Shown: in pieces, positions 8,040 to 16,843 of the stretch | Layout: each line of letters opens with the position of its first letter | Numbering within the stretch: the first letter of the stretch is position 1 | Assembly (NCBI RefSeq): GCF_900604385.1 | Contig: NZ_LR027382.1 | Span: forward strand, 1,568,501 to 1,632,500 | DNA: 64,000 bases | Origin: Alistipes megaguti | Lineage (GTDB): Bacteria > Bacteroidota > Bacteroidia > Bacteroidales > Rikenellaceae | Direction: 5' to 3' | Made by a program: the position numbers and the translations under genes | The notes under the pieces: model-generated | Told to the model about the DNA's origin: nothing | What the model saw: the letters and a program-made list of their open reading frames with translations, nothing else | Databases searched by the model: none

Positions 8040-9402
8040 TAAAAACTGTATAATATGGACAAGGGTATCAACTAAGTATCAGGAAGAGAATGGCGGTAGC
8101 TTGGACTATCAGAAAGCCATATGCGAAGGATATGCGGATGAGAAAGGTTTTACAATAAAAGGGTATTTCGGCGGAACACATGAATCAGCGAAAACACCGG
8201 GTGTGCTCGTAAGCGCAATGCTGAACGCAGTTAAGAAAGATAAATCAATTACCCACATTCTCGTGTCAGAGTTTGATAGGTTCTCGCGCGACGCAGGGCA
8301 ATCCATCACCATTATCAGCAACCTGACACGAGCAGATGTTATTATAGTCGCGGCAAAGACAGGTATGGATACCTCAACCAAAGAGGGGCGATTGATGGCA
8401 AATTTTAGTTTGTGTACGGCACAATGGGACAATGAAACGCGCACAGACAAATTTGTGGCAGGCAGGAAACATTGCATCGAGAACGGAGTTTGGTGCAGCA
8501 AAGTGCCATTGGGATACACCAAAACAGGCAAGAGTCTCAATTCACAATACAGAATCAATGAAACGGGTCGCTTGATTCAGAAAGCCTTTCAATGGAAATT
8601 GAGGGGAGAACGTAATATAGACATTCAACGACGATTGTCAGCATATGGGTTAAATGTAGATAAAAGGAAACTGCATAAGATTCTAACCAATCCATTCTAC
8701 GCAGGCAAAATCAGGCACAAGATGGTCAAGGAGTTGGTGGACGGAGTACAGGAACCATTGGTTTCTTATCCTCAATTTTTACAGGTACAAGATATTCTAT
8801 CAAATCGCACAGGAGTATATGTGCACCAAAAGGAGACTCCGCGATTCCCCTTGAAACGTCACGTTTTGTGTGCGAAGGACCAGACGCCATTGACAGTTTA
8901 CACAGTCAAGGCAAAGAATTTAGATTATTACAAGTGCAACAAGCAGGGGTGTTGTACCAACGTTTCAGCAAGGAAGCTGCATCAGCGGTACGAAGCGCTG
9001 TTGGCGCGCTATGACATTTCCCAACCTGTCATGCTAATCTTCAAGGATGTGGTGCGGCGCATGATAGAAGAGAGTCATGACGAGCAGATTCAACAAAACA
9101 CGCTGTTGAGGAAGCGCCTGACTGAGTGTGAAAACAAAATGAAGCAATGCAAAGTGAGGTTTGGAATGGGTGAGATAGATGAGGAGGTCTATGAAGCAGC
9201 CATTGAAAACTTGCAGGAAAAGAAGAATGCGATACTTATGGAATTGGAGAAGGTAAAGGGAGATTTATCGAACCTTGCAAAACAGGTGGATGACGTGGTA
9301 GCAATATGCTGTAAATTAGGCGATTTATGGCGTAATTCTGATGCGGATTTGTGCCAAAAAAATCCAAAATCTGCTCTTCCCCAAGGGAATTTTGTGGGAT
9401 AA
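8032..9402 (+). CDS. large serine recombinase, module 2 (3' frameshift)
   Basis: 456-aa integrase-type serine recombinase. The catalytic serine is in WTRVSTKYQ (about residue 12). Next come the resolvase domain, the Recombinase domain (PLGYTKTGK... KILTNPFYAGKI), a zinc ribbon (HVLCAKD...YYKCNKQGCC) and a coiled coil from about residue 350. An A7 run at 9356-9362 shifts the frame. With A6 the product would continue to 9536 with IQNLLFPKGILWDKE, matching the end of recombinase 1. So the annotated C-terminus (KNPKSALPQGNFVG) is probably abnormal, although all core domains are intact. Confidence 0.88.
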   Translation: MNNKNCIIWTRVSTKYQEENGGSLDYQKAICEGYADEKGFTIKGYFGGTHESAKTPGVLVSAMLNAVKKDKSITHILVSEFDRFSRDAGQSITIISNLTRADVIIVAAKTGMDTSTKEGRLMANFSLCTAQWDNETRTDKFVAGRKHCIENGVWCSKVPLGYTKTGKSLNSQYRINETGRLIQKAFQWKLRGERNIDIQRRLSAYGLNVDKRKLHKILTNPFYAGKIRHKMVKELVDGVQEPLVSYPQFLQVQDILSNRTGVYVHQKETPRFPLKRHVLCAKDQTPLTVYTVKAKNLDYYKCNKQGCCTNVSARKLHQRYEALLARYDISQPVMLIFKDVVRRMIEESHDEQIQQNTLLRKRLTECENKMKQCKVRFGMGEIDEEVYEAAIENLQEKKNAILMELEKVKGDLSNLAKQVDDVVAICCKLGDLWRNSDADLCQKNPKSALPQGNFVG

Positions 9403-9481
9403 GGAAACGGATGATTATCGAACCATGGAAGAGAATAAAGCTCTTGCTTTATTGCGTTATATATCAGATGAATATAAAAAT

Positions 9482-9513
9482 AAAAAAGAGGACGAATCTG
9501 AAAATTCGTCCTC
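9482..9513 (-). terminator. intrinsic terminator, probably the ancestral tRNA-Leu terminator
   Basis: Ten-bp stem GAGGACGAAT/ATTCGTCCTC (9488-9497 with 9504-9513), followed on the minus strand by a six-base T run. It lies 10 bases beyond a partial tRNA-Leu 3' end (9524-9543), the position expected of the tRNA terminator before island insertion. Confidence 0.6.
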
Positions 9514-9523
9514 AACAGTCGCC

Positions 9524-9543
9524 TTGTGCGGATAAAGGTACTC
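9524..9543. repeat. distal attachment site (partial tRNA-Leu 3' end)
   Basis: TTGTGCGGATAAAGG plus ACTC, identical at 19 of 20 positions to 28725-28744 at the 3' end of tRNA-Leu(TAG), in the same orientation. The identity fades into the T-arm, as expected for a tRNA 3'-end duplication made by a tyrosine integrase. Confidence 0.65.
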
Positions 9544-9801
9544 CGACACAATAGAAACCTGTCTGTATATCAGAATATTAAGCGAACTTTCAAGGCTTGG
9601 TTACCGCCTTGCCCACCGGTTTTCTGCGCAGCGTTGCATCGCGTCTGTATCTTCCTGTCAGACAATGCAAAAGTAGTGAAAATCCCGGAATTCTCCAAAT
9701 GCGGAAAATTTTGCGGAAGCAGGCGGTTTTTTGTATATTTGGTCCTATAGGTCGAAGGTGGTAGATAGCCGTTCGATTGGATTCGGCCATAAGTTAAGTT
9801 T

Positions 9802-9996
9802 ATGAAAAAGGTTTATATATCAAGATGTCGGTCGGAGTCTGCAACTTCGGATCGGCCAAAACAGCATGACTTGGAACAAGATTACCGGTTGGCAGTCTTG
9901 TCAGCAGCCATTCGGGCTGGGGAAGCAAGTGGCGAAGCAGACGGATTCGATCCCCAACGGCATTTACTGCGGCTGAAAGAGCAACGATTGAGGTAA
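9802..9996 (+). CDS. possible ParD-like antitoxin fragment (64 aa)
   Basis: The C-terminal half (AAIRAGEASGEADGFDP then RHLLRLKEQR) resembles the tail of ParD-type antitoxins. The N-terminal half matches nothing I know, and no toxin gene follows. A TATATTTG -7 box lies at 9734-9741. It may be a degraded remnant in the CTn-derived region; low confidence that it is expressed. Confidence 0.25.
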   Translation: MKKVYISRCRSESATSDRPKQHDLEQDYRLAVLSAAIRAGEASGEADGFDPQRHLLRLKEQRLR

Positions 9997-10232
9997 CTAT
10001 GCCGGTAGTTTATTTATTTAGAGATCTCAGAAATCTGTAATTCTGTAAATCTCTATATCTAGGATTGAATATTTATCCAATTCCGGGGTGATATGGGAGG
10101 TTGTTTCGACAGGTCGGTAGAGGAGGATAAATTTAGCCGCTTATTCTTTTCTCATTCTGATGAGATGAGCAAGGTGTTATATATATCTTTGTATAATTTG
10201 TTTTGTGGAAAACAGTATTCTGAATAGAGTGA
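9997..10232. other. non-coding remnant region
   Basis: No intact gene. A TATCTTTG box at 10184-10191 lacks a matching -33 element. Probably decayed conjugative transposon DNA upstream of the traN tail. Confidence 0.3.
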
Positions 10233-10364
10233 TTCACTATCCTCGATGGCAAATGCCTTATCGTGGGACTGAACGAGAAGAATGGAGGCCGCCATCAGTC
10301 GTTCGTCGTCGAGAATGAAGACCTCGTGCGTGCGAATGTCTTCGACGAACTCAAAGTGAAATAG
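10233..10364 (+). pseudogene. traN: traN, 3' remnant
   Basis: One frame ending at 10364 encodes GKCLIVGLNEKNGGRHQSF followed by VVENEDLVRANVFDELKVK. This matches the C-terminus of TraN of Bacteroides conjugative transposons, an outer-membrane-associated component of the mating apparatus. An in-frame stop just upstream and no recognisable sequence before it show that only the last ~40 codons survive. It is directly followed by traO, as in intact elements. Confidence 0.6.
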
Positions 10365-10366
10365 CC

Positions 10367-10948
10367 ATGAAGCGGGTTTTAATCATTCTTGTAGCGTCGC
10401 TCGCCCTTTGTGTGGGGCGGGCTGACGCGCAACGATACCTCCCCAAGATGCAGGGCATCGAGCTGAAGGCGGGCATGACCGATGGATTCTACTCGCACGT
10501 GAGCCGTGCTGAAACAGGGTATTATTTCGGAGTTGCGCTCTCGACCTATACCAAAGGTGGCAACAGGTGGGTGTTTGGCGGCGAATACCTGTAACGATAC
10601 AGCCTTATAAGGAGCATCGCATACCGACGGCGCAATTCACGGCAGAGGGTGGGTTTTATTACAACTTCCTCTCCGATGCGCGAAAGATCTTTTTTGTCTA
10701 TATCGGCGGTTCTGCACTTGCTGGATATGAAACGGTAAATTGGGGCGATAAAGTGCTGTTCGACGGTTCGCGTCTTACGGGCAAGGATGCCTTCATCTAT
10801 GACGGGGCGGTGTCCCTCGAAGTGGAAGCCTATCTTGCCGACCGAATTGCCCTCTTGATGAACTTTCGCGAACGATGCTTGTGGGGGTGGCTCTACGGGG
10901 CATTTCCACACGCAATATGGAATCGGCCTTAAATTTATCATTAACTGA
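10367..10948 (+). pseudogene. traO: traO, frameshifted
   Basis: Conjugal transfer protein TraO, a secreted barrel-like component of the Bacteroides CTn mating apparatus. Signal peptide at the start (SLALCVGRADAQRYLPKMQG), then GIELKAGMTDGFYSH, RWVFGGEYL, TAEGGFYYNF and SALAGYETVNWGDK. Reading stops at 10592-10594, where CAA appears changed to TAA, and a C is missing nearby. A G5 run (G4 expected) breaks the end; in the other frame GSTGHFHTQYGIGLKFIIN finishes the gene at 10948. A stop codon plus two indels show real decay. Confidence 0.8.
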
Positions 10949-10952
10949 CCGT

Positions 10953-11851
10953 ATGACAATAGATGAGGTACGGCAGTTGCTTTTGGAAATCTTTCTGCAA
11001 CGGCTGGGGTACAATCCGATTATGCAGAAACGAAACGATTTGTGGTACAACGCTCCCTACCGCGAGAAAGGACTCCTTCGTTCAAAGTCAATACGGACAG
11101 GAACGTGTGGTTCGATTTCGGGCTGGGACGTGGCGGCGACATCTTCACCCTTGCCGGAGAGCTTGCAGACAGCTCGGATTTTCTCACGCAGGCGAAATAT
11201 ATCTCTGAGGCGGTGGGCGGGAATTTTGTGCCGCGACCTGCTCCCCGACCTGCAAAGGAGCGGGTTTCCGAACCCGCATTTCAGGCGGTCGAGCAAAGAA
11301 CACTGGATTACAGCGTGCTGAAAGGCTATCTCTCGGAGCGAGGAATCCCCTCCGAAGTAGCCACTCGCCATTGTCGGTAGGTCAGCTACCGCGTACACGG
11401 AAAGCCCTATTTCGCCATCGGGTTTCAGAACGAGTCAGGAGGCTGGGAACTGCGCAGCAGACTGTTTAAGGGGTGCATACCGCCGAAGGATATTCCCCTC
11501 GTGTCGCGGCAAGGGACGCCGACGGATACTTGCGACGTGTTCGAGGGGCTCTTCGATTTTCTTTCAGCCAATACGCTCGGACTGACAGGAGGAAACGATG
11601 CGCTGGTGCTTAATTCGGTCGATAATCTGGACAAGTCGTTCCGCTATCTGGACGTCTACAAGACCATTAATTGCTATCTGGACAATGACGATGCTGGACG
11701 GAAGACATTTGAATCTCTGCGTAACCGATATGCGGATAGAACCATAGATTATTCGAGGGTTTATGCCAACAGCAAAGAACTGAACGGACATCTGCAAATA
11801 AAATTGAGTAAAAAAGTAACGAACAACAGAACATTAAAATTCAGATTATGA
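10953..11851 (+). pseudogene. traP: traP DNA primase, frameshifted and with in-frame stop
   Basis: CHC2/TOPRIM-type primase of Bacteroides conjugative transposons. The opening MTIDEVRQLLLEIFLQRLGY leads to NDLWYNAPYRE, then the frame shifts near 11070-11085 to SFKVNTDRNVWFDFGLGRGG. The TOPRIM part has VFEGLFDFLS and NCYLDNDDAGR. A TAG at 11378-11380 interrupts an otherwise continuous frame (CR-stop-VSYRVHGKP). The end overlaps traQ by four bases, the normal gene junction, so gene order was kept while the coding sequence decayed. Confidence 0.8.
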
Positions 11852-12281
11852 GTAAACGTATCAGTATGATAAGATTGGGTGTTTCTTTTTTCATCGGGAT
11901 AGCGGACTGCCTGCTTTCCTCCTGCAACGACGGACGGGGTATTCAGAGGCATATTCGTTCATGGTAGAAACGATGCCTGTACAGACGAAAATCGTAAAGG
12001 GAGAGGCCGCCAAATTCGCTGTGAGTTTAAACGCGAGGGGCGCGGTGACGGGGCGTGGTACACGATTCGCAACTTTCTGCCCGATGGCAAAGGGACGCTC
12101 CGCATGGACGAAGATGAAGATACAGTGTTTCTGTCCAATGATCGCTATCCGTTCGAACGCAAAGAGTTTCGTCTTTACTATACCACCGCTTCGACCGACC
12201 AGGAAACCATTGATATCTACGTCGAGGACACTTTTGAGCAGGTCGTACAACTTCAATAATGAGAACGAAGGGAAAGAATAA
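11848..12281 (+). pseudogene. traQ: traQ (DUF3872), frameshifted
   Basis: Lipoprotein-like TraQ. The N-terminus is MSKRISMIRLGVSFFIG with SSCND; fragments in different frames give MVETMPVQTKIVKGEA, then WYTIRNFLPDGKGTLRMDE, then FRLYYTTASTDQETIDIYVE and a FNNENEGKE tail. At least three frame changes are needed to join them. Intact homologues are about 140 aa, matching the total span. Confidence 0.75.
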
Positions 12282-12286
12282 TATAA

Positions 12287-12324
12287 AATAAGAAAAACGC
12301 TCCATGCGGAGCGTTTTTCTTATT
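12287..12324. terminator. bidirectional intrinsic terminator
   Basis: Perfect 17-bp stem (12287-12303 with 12308-12324, core CGCTCC/GGAGCG), loop ATGC, with A and T runs built into the stem. It separates the plus-strand tra remnants from the minus-strand GIY-YIG gene, whose stop codon lies inside the stem. Confidence 0.85.
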
Positions 12325-12730
12325 CAACATCGAAATTATCAGGCAAATATTTAACCCGCCCAGAACTTATAATTCTAACAGGATCGTAATTATAACTTTC
12401 CTTACAATGATTGTTTACCGGAGGTTGTGCTTTATAGATACATGCAGCTTCTGCCATATCTAAATTCCGTTTCTCAACCGAGCATACGGAATAATATAGC
12501 TTTTCACCTCTACTTAGCTTCTGCTTCCAATCTTCATAATGTTCATGATTAGTGCTAACACGATCACGAATGTTTTCCGCTTGCCCAATGTATAGCAATT
12601 CATTAATGTAGCAACCTTTTTCAGTGGAAGTCCCCTTATACACAAAATATAACCCAGAATAATCCGGTAAAGTAGCTCCATCTGGATAAAATCCATCAAA
12701 ATCTAATGAAATCGTTCTTCGAATCTTCAT
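12320..12730 (-). CDS. GIY-YIG nuclease family protein
   Basis: 136 aa. SGLYFVYKG and LLYIGQAENIRDRV correspond to the GIY and YIG strands with the following catalytic Arg. EAACIYKAQPPVN carries the acidic residue and the closing PxN of the fold. The family ranges from homing endonucleases to stand-alone nucleases on mobile elements. It is intact, unlike the surrounding remnants, and low in GC. It may be a defence or mobility gene; the target is unknown. Confidence 0.75.
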   Translation of the reverse strand: MKIRRTISLDFDGFYPDGATLPDYSGLYFVYKGTSTEKGCYINELLYIGQAENIRDRVSTNHEHYEDWKQKLSRGEKLYYSVCSVEKRNLDMAEAACIYKAQPPVNNHCKESYNYDPVRIISSGRVKYLPDNFDVE

Positions 12731-12809
12731 AATATTAAATTTAGTTTATAGTTATATGATTTGTAAACACAAAAATTGTTCCGTCTGGCAACATATGATA
12801 GAAATGCAT

Positions 12810-12835
12810 ATAATGACAGGTAGTTCTGTCATTAT
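12810..12835. repeat. 10-bp perfect inverted repeat
   Basis: ATAATGACAG (12810-12819) and CTGTCATTAT (12826-12835), six-base loop, no T run. Possible operator or element scar. Confidence 0.4.
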
Positions 12836-13090
12836 GGCAGACTTTGTGGGTTGCAGAGACTGCTTTCGCCCATGTGACTTGTAATCGGCATATTGCGCAC
12901 TAACCATTTCCTTACATGGGTCATATTGTATTCGGAGGTAATGACCGCCAAGTGTTCGCCTGTTTGCGTGAAGCGCGTGCTTTCGTAGCCGTCTATCCTC
13001 TCTTTGAGCGAGGCCATGCCCTACGCTTCCGCGTCGTCGAAATAGTTGTTCAATGCGCGGATCAGCTCCGCAAAGGTTGCTATCAATGTC
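12832..13090 (-). pseudogene. remnant of a small conjugative-transposon protein
   Basis: One minus-strand frame reads LIATFAELIRALNNYFDD, then an in-frame TAG, then MASLKERIDGYESTRFTQTG and HLAVITSEYNMTHVRKWLV. The coherent amphipathic sequence on both sides of the stop suggests a former gene, cotranscribed after the DUF3873 gene. Family not identified. Confidence 0.35.
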
Positions 13091-13093
13091 CGG

Positions 13094-13331
13094 TTATTTG
13101 CTGTGTTCTTTTTTCATCGTTCGTCTATTTATATTCAACCATACATCCCGTTTTGCTCGACACTCCTCCAATGTCGGGGCGACGCATGAGAACAATTCGC
13201 CGTCCTTGTCGCGGTTGTCGTATTGACAAAGCTTTTTTTCTGCGTGGGGAAAGAGTGAGGGTAAAATACTTGTGGCGTTCCTCTGCGGTCAGGCAAACCG
13301 ACACTCCGTTTACAGTCTTTTTATTTTTCAT
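13094..13331 (-). pseudogene. DUF3873 family protein, frameshifted
   Basis: Small cargo protein of Bacteroides conjugative transposons. The start MKNKKTVNGVSVCLTAEE plus YFTLTLSPRRKK matches the family; after an A7 run (A6 expected) near 13231-13237 the other frame gives QYDNRDKDGELFSCVAPTLE then ECRAKRDVWL. Joined, the two halves give a protein of about 78 aa, the usual size. Function unknown. Confidence 0.65.
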
Positions 13332-13349
13332 TGTCGTAATCTTTTGGGG

Positions 13350-13607
13350 TTAAAACTCTGCTTTCATTAGTCTGCGCTCGAAATACTTTGTCCGATCGCA
13401 GGCCTTACGTTGATGCACTCACAGATGATGCACTCCGAAACCGTACATGAAATAGTCGTCGAGTAATACTTGTGTTTTCAGTTTCTCGATGTCTTTGCGC
13501 CGGTTGTTCTCGTTGTCGGCGAAAAGAATCGTGTTCAATAGACGTAAATAAATCTCTGTTGCTTCGTCGCAATAAGGACAAAAAAATGTTTCAATCGTTA
13601 CTTTCAT
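13350..13607 (-). pseudogene. small CTn protein with in-frame stop
   Basis: Starts MKVTIETFFCPYCDEATEIY (two Cys of a CPYC motif) and runs 62 codons to a TGA at 13419-13421. The same frame continues as VHQRKACDRTKYFERRL to a TAA at 13350. The continuous composition across the stop suggests a read-through mutation or nonsense mutation. No family recognised; probably in one minus-strand unit with the DUF3873 gene. Confidence 0.4.
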
Positions 13608-13641
13608 AATTCTATGTAATTAAAGTGTTAATAACCAAAAT

Positions 13642-13780
13642 TCAGATGACGCACACGAGAAAAATGCCGAACAGAACAATGCACCATATCGTTTGCAATA
13701 CGCTGCATACAAGGCTTTCGACCACTCCAACGGCAAAATAGATCACCCACAGAAAGAGAGCGCAAGGAATGGCAAAAGGG
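13642..13780 (-). pseudogene. remnant of a small membrane protein
   Basis: A minus-strand frame encodes about 45 very hydrophobic residues (ALFLWVIYFAVGVVESLV followed by IVLFGIFLVCVI) ending at TGA 13642-13644. No start codon is left in frame. Such short two-helix proteins occur in CTn cargo. Confidence 0.35.
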
Positions 13781-14286
13781 TACGTATGGCTGTTTTGACA
13801 AACGTTACAGGTTTTATGATTTTTGTTTTTTGATGCGGATTTGAGAGTGGAGGGTGTGAGTTTCTTATCTGCCGCTCATTTATCCGACTTTTTTTAATGC
13901 TTTTCGGTCGTTTCGTTTCAGAGGCTTGTCGGTGTATAGGTTCGGATGTACAAGGTTTTTGAGAACAAATACCTCGTGGCCGCAGGGAAGATTTTTCGCA
14001 AAACCACAAGGCTCGACTTTGTTCGTCCGTCAAAACCTCGTAAACATCTTTGTCCCACAAAGGAAGACTGTAGAGGCGATGGAAAGACTGCGAAAATGGA
14101 GGTAAACGAATTCTTAAGCAGACTCGCGAAAGTAAGAATAGTGCTTACTCTATTTGCAATATAAGCAAAGGAGCCATCATCAGAAAAATAAGAACTCTTT
14201 ATTTCTTGCGAAGCGAAGAATTGTAGGCGTTATATTGTCTGATAGATAAAATGCGCCTTTACATTTTACTTATTTTCCATTTTTCA
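13781..14286. other. no recognisable gene
   Basis: Two overlapping opposite-strand ORFs (13743-14060 minus, 13946-14164 plus) show no family features. The minus one contains LWDKDVYEVLTDEQSRALWF, which could be another CTn fragment. The rest is AT-rich spacer. Confidence 0.3.
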
Positions 14287-14316
14287 ATAGCTATTAGAAT
14301 AATATAGCTATCTTTG
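14287..14316 (+). promoter_or_regulatory. promoter with repeated palindrome before ParB-like gene
   Basis: TATCTTTG -7 box at 14309-14316. The self-complementary octamer ATAGCTAT occurs at 14287-14294 and 14304-14311, the second overlapping the -7 box. This spacing suits a dimeric repressor, possibly the DNA-binding ParB-like product itself. Confidence 0.5.
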
Positions 14317-14348
14317 TATTAAATTCGTTGGATCATATATAGTTGCGT

Positions 14349-15938
14349 ATGAAAATAGATTATTCAAGTTGGAGCACTCGCTTATTGTCAATTGACAATT
14401 TGAAGTTAGACGTTAAGAATCCTCGCTTTTCCTATCAGTCTACAAAAGAGATGAATCAAACAGAGATAGTAAAATATCTTATTGAGAATCATGCGGTATA
14501 TGAATTAGCGAAAGCTATTGCGATAAATGGGTATCTATTAAACGAAGAACCTATTGTTTGCAAAGAGGGGGATTCTTATGTTGTATTAGAAGGAAATCGC
14601 CGAGTTGCAGCTTGTAAGATCTTATTAAACCCATATAAGTTTCTTTCTCCACAACGAGCGAAGGAGTTGTCAAAATATGATCCAATCGACGATAAATTAA
14701 GATGCAATATTGCACCTACTAGAAGGGATGCCGATACGCTCATTTATAACAAACACACTGGTATTCCGTTACAGAAATGGGATAAAGTTAGTCAAGATGC
14801 TTTTTTAGCTAATTTATTGCAAAGTGAGAATCTGTCAGCCGAGCAGGTTGCATACAAATTGAGTGTTCCGGCATCTGAAATAAGAAAGGCTCTTCGTCGT
14901 CATTCTATTCATCAATATAGTATTAAGTTGTTTCAGTCTGAACCCTATGAGTTAGAACAAATACGGGAACAAAGTTTTCCAATTACAAACTTCGAACGTT
15001 TTTATGATGATGAGCGAGGACTAAATTTCCTTGGACTCACTTTTGGGAGTAATGGCGAAATTCAAAAACGATTACCCGATGACGAATTTAATCGACGATT
15101 CAAATTTATTGTCAATCAGATTCTTTCTCAAGACCTGACTTCTCGTACATTTAACAACGAGGAAGACAAAAAGGAGTACTTCTCTACTATCCAAAATTAT
15201 GATAAAGACAAATTTGATTTAGATATTGAACCGTCGCAAACACCGCAAGCAACTCAAACTGGAGATGTATCAGATAGCACATCGCCTGAAACAAGCGGAT
15301 CCGGAGAAGAGGAACCGTCTGTGAAAACTAAACGTACTCGTAAAAAGTCCGGTCTTTTTGCTGATTATAATTGGGGCGATACTGGTGTGAATAAGTTAGA
15401 CGCTCTTTTTAATAGTCTGAAAGAATTAGCGTACAAAAGACATGTGGACATGGCTGGTATTGCATTGCGATGTTATGTGGATATGCTGGTATATGAGTTC
15501 TTGCGAGCAAAAAAATGTATTGGTGAAATTAATAAAGAAGACGCAGCGGAAGCTGTAATTCATAATGATAAAAAATATAATGAACTAAAGCAATATATCA
15601 AAACATCTTATGCTTTGAGCGATGAAGAAATTAACGATGAGGAATTAAGACGTTTAACCAGATTCATGGTAGCTGACAAGAGCAACAAGATTCCAGAGTT
15701 GGGAAATATGATTGCATATATTATCCGTCATCCGGAATTACTTGAGAATAATACTCGATTAGTCCAGGTTTTGGAGAAATTCAAAAAAAGTAATACTCAT
15801 TTTATTGATTTGACAGCATGTAATATGTTCGTTCATAATCAGTATTTTTCTCCGAGTGTAGCAACACTTGAAACAAGCGTTAATGTCTTAGCTCCGGTTT
15901 TAGACATGATGTACACTGCCATAAAGAATGAAAAATAA
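14349..15938 (+). CDS. ParB N-terminal domain protein (529 aa)
   Basis: Residues about 10-110 form a ParB/Srx-type domain: LSIDNLKLDVKNPRF, a helical EIVKYLIENHAVYELAKAI block, and the signature LEGNRRVAA at 80-88 (GNRR in place of the usual GHRR). A helical DNA-binding-like region follows (ENLSAEQVAYKLSVPASEIR), then an acidic Ser/Thr-rich linker (about 293-335) and an uncharacterised helical C-terminal domain. It overlaps the downstream adenine methyltransferase by 11 bases, so the two are coupled. I start at 14349 (ATG), not the upstream TTG. No partner ParA is present, so it is not a partition protein; a DNA-modification or defence role is likely. Confidence 0.75.
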   Translation: MKIDYSSWSTRLLSIDNLKLDVKNPRFSYQSTKEMNQTEIVKYLIENHAVYELAKAIAINGYLLNEEPIVCKEGDSYVVLEGNRRVAACKILLNPYKFLSPQRAKELSKYDPIDDKLRCNIAPTRRDADTLIYNKHTGIPLQKWDKVSQDAFLANLLQSENLSAEQVAYKLSVPASEIRKALRRHSIHQYSIKLFQSEPYELEQIREQSFPITNFERFYDDERGLNFLGLTFGSNGEIQKRLPDDEFNRRFKFIVNQILSQDLTSRTFNNEEDKKEYFSTIQNYDKDKFDLDIEPSQTPQATQTGDVSDSTSPETSGSGEEEPSVKTKRTRKKSGLFADYNWGDTGVNKLDALFNSLKELAYKRHVDMAGIALRCYVDMLVYEFLRAKKCIGEINKEDAAEAVIHNDKKYNELKQYIKTSYALSDEEINDEELRRLTRFMVADKSNKIPELGNMIAYIIRHPELLENNTRLVQVLEKFKKSNTHFIDLTACNMFVHNQYFSPSVATLETSVNVLAPVLDMMYTAIKNEK

Positions 15939-16785
15939 CAATTATAGTCCATTAAGGTATCCGGGAGGTAAACGCCGTTTGGTAGATTTTATTAAATCTA
16001 TCATAGACCAAAACGACCTAAAAGGAGGTACCTATATTGAGCCTTTTTCAGGTGGTGCCGCCATTGCTTTAGCTTTAGCAATAGACGGATACATGGAACG
16101 TGTTGTTATTAACGATTATGACCGATCCGTGTATGCTTTTTGGTATAGCATACTACATCAGACAGATTCATTCATTAATAAAATCCGTAATACGCCATTA
16201 TCCATTGAAGAATGGTATACGCAAAGGACAATTCAACAAAATAAACACAATGCAGATTTGTTCGAATTAGGTTTTTCTACTTTTTTTCTGAACCGTACTA
16301 ATCGTTCCGGAGTCTTAAAAGCAGGTGTAATCGGAGGACTTGATCAAACGGGGCCTTACAAAATTGATGCACGTTACAATAAAGAGCAATTGATTGAACG
16401 TATTCAACTCATTGCTCAATATAAAGATAAATTCATATTACATAATGATGATGCAATAAATTTATTGCGCCGTTATCGCAACATTGCTCGCAAAAATTTG
16501 ATCTATTTAGATCCTCCTTATTATGTAAAAGGACGAGAATTATATGTCAACTTTTTCAAAGATGTAGATCATATTGCTTTATCACAAGCCGTACAACAAA
16601 GAGATAATTTGAATTGGGTTATTACTTACGATAATCATTCTTTTATTCATAACTTATATGCAAATGCAAAATCCTTATCATATGCTTTATCGTATAGTGC
16701 AGGCGCAAATAAACAAGGAACAGAATTACTTTTTTGTAAACAAGATATAATTATTCCCGAACATCTTTTGCCGACTTTGGAGTAA
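15928..16785 (+). CDS. D12-class DNA adenine N6-methyltransferase
   Basis: 285 aa. N-terminal SPLRYPGGKRRLV (near residue 7) and EPFSGGAAIALAL (about 38-50) form the S-adenosylmethionine site. FFLNRTNRSGVLKAG is the family's central motif, and DPPYY at 195-199 is the catalytic motif IV. The order matches Dam/DpnM-type enzymes, which methylate adenine in short sites. Translationally coupled to the ParB-like protein and equally AT-rich, so probably acquired together. No restriction endonuclease gene of known type is adjacent. Confidence 0.9.
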   Translation: MKNNNYSPLRYPGGKRRLVDFIKSIIDQNDLKGGTYIEPFSGGAAIALALAIDGYMERVVINDYDRSVYAFWYSILHQTDSFINKIRNTPLSIEEWYTQRTIQQNKHNADLFELGFSTFFLNRTNRSGVLKAGVIGGLDQTGPYKIDARYNKEQLIERIQLIAQYKDKFILHNDDAINLLRRYRNIARKNLIYLDPPYYVKGRELYVNFFKDVDHIALSQAVQQRDNLNWVITYDNHSFIHNLYANAKSLSYALSYSAGANKQGTELLFCKQDIIIPEHLLPTLE

Positions 16786-16843
16786 ATCCATTGAGAATTT
16801 ACATATATCAAATAGAATATCTATTTTTGCTTTGTAATGATGA

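Larger units (their letters stand above)
2510..9523 (+). mobile_element. low-GC insertion with two large serine recombinase modules
   Basis: Base composition drops abruptly near 2510, right after GC-rich backbone, and stays low to about 9520. The interval contains two homologous leader RNA + small ORF + large serine recombinase modules (2604-4393 and 7775-9536), a small resolvase and cargo genes typical of Bacteroides mobile DNA. It ends at the repeat that marks the next island. Whether it is one composite element or two adjacent ones is not clear, and no attachment cores could be assigned. Confidence 0.6.

Noticed and set aside
12810..12835. Inverted repeat considered as a terminator
   Set aside because: No T run follows on either strand; kept only as a repeat.
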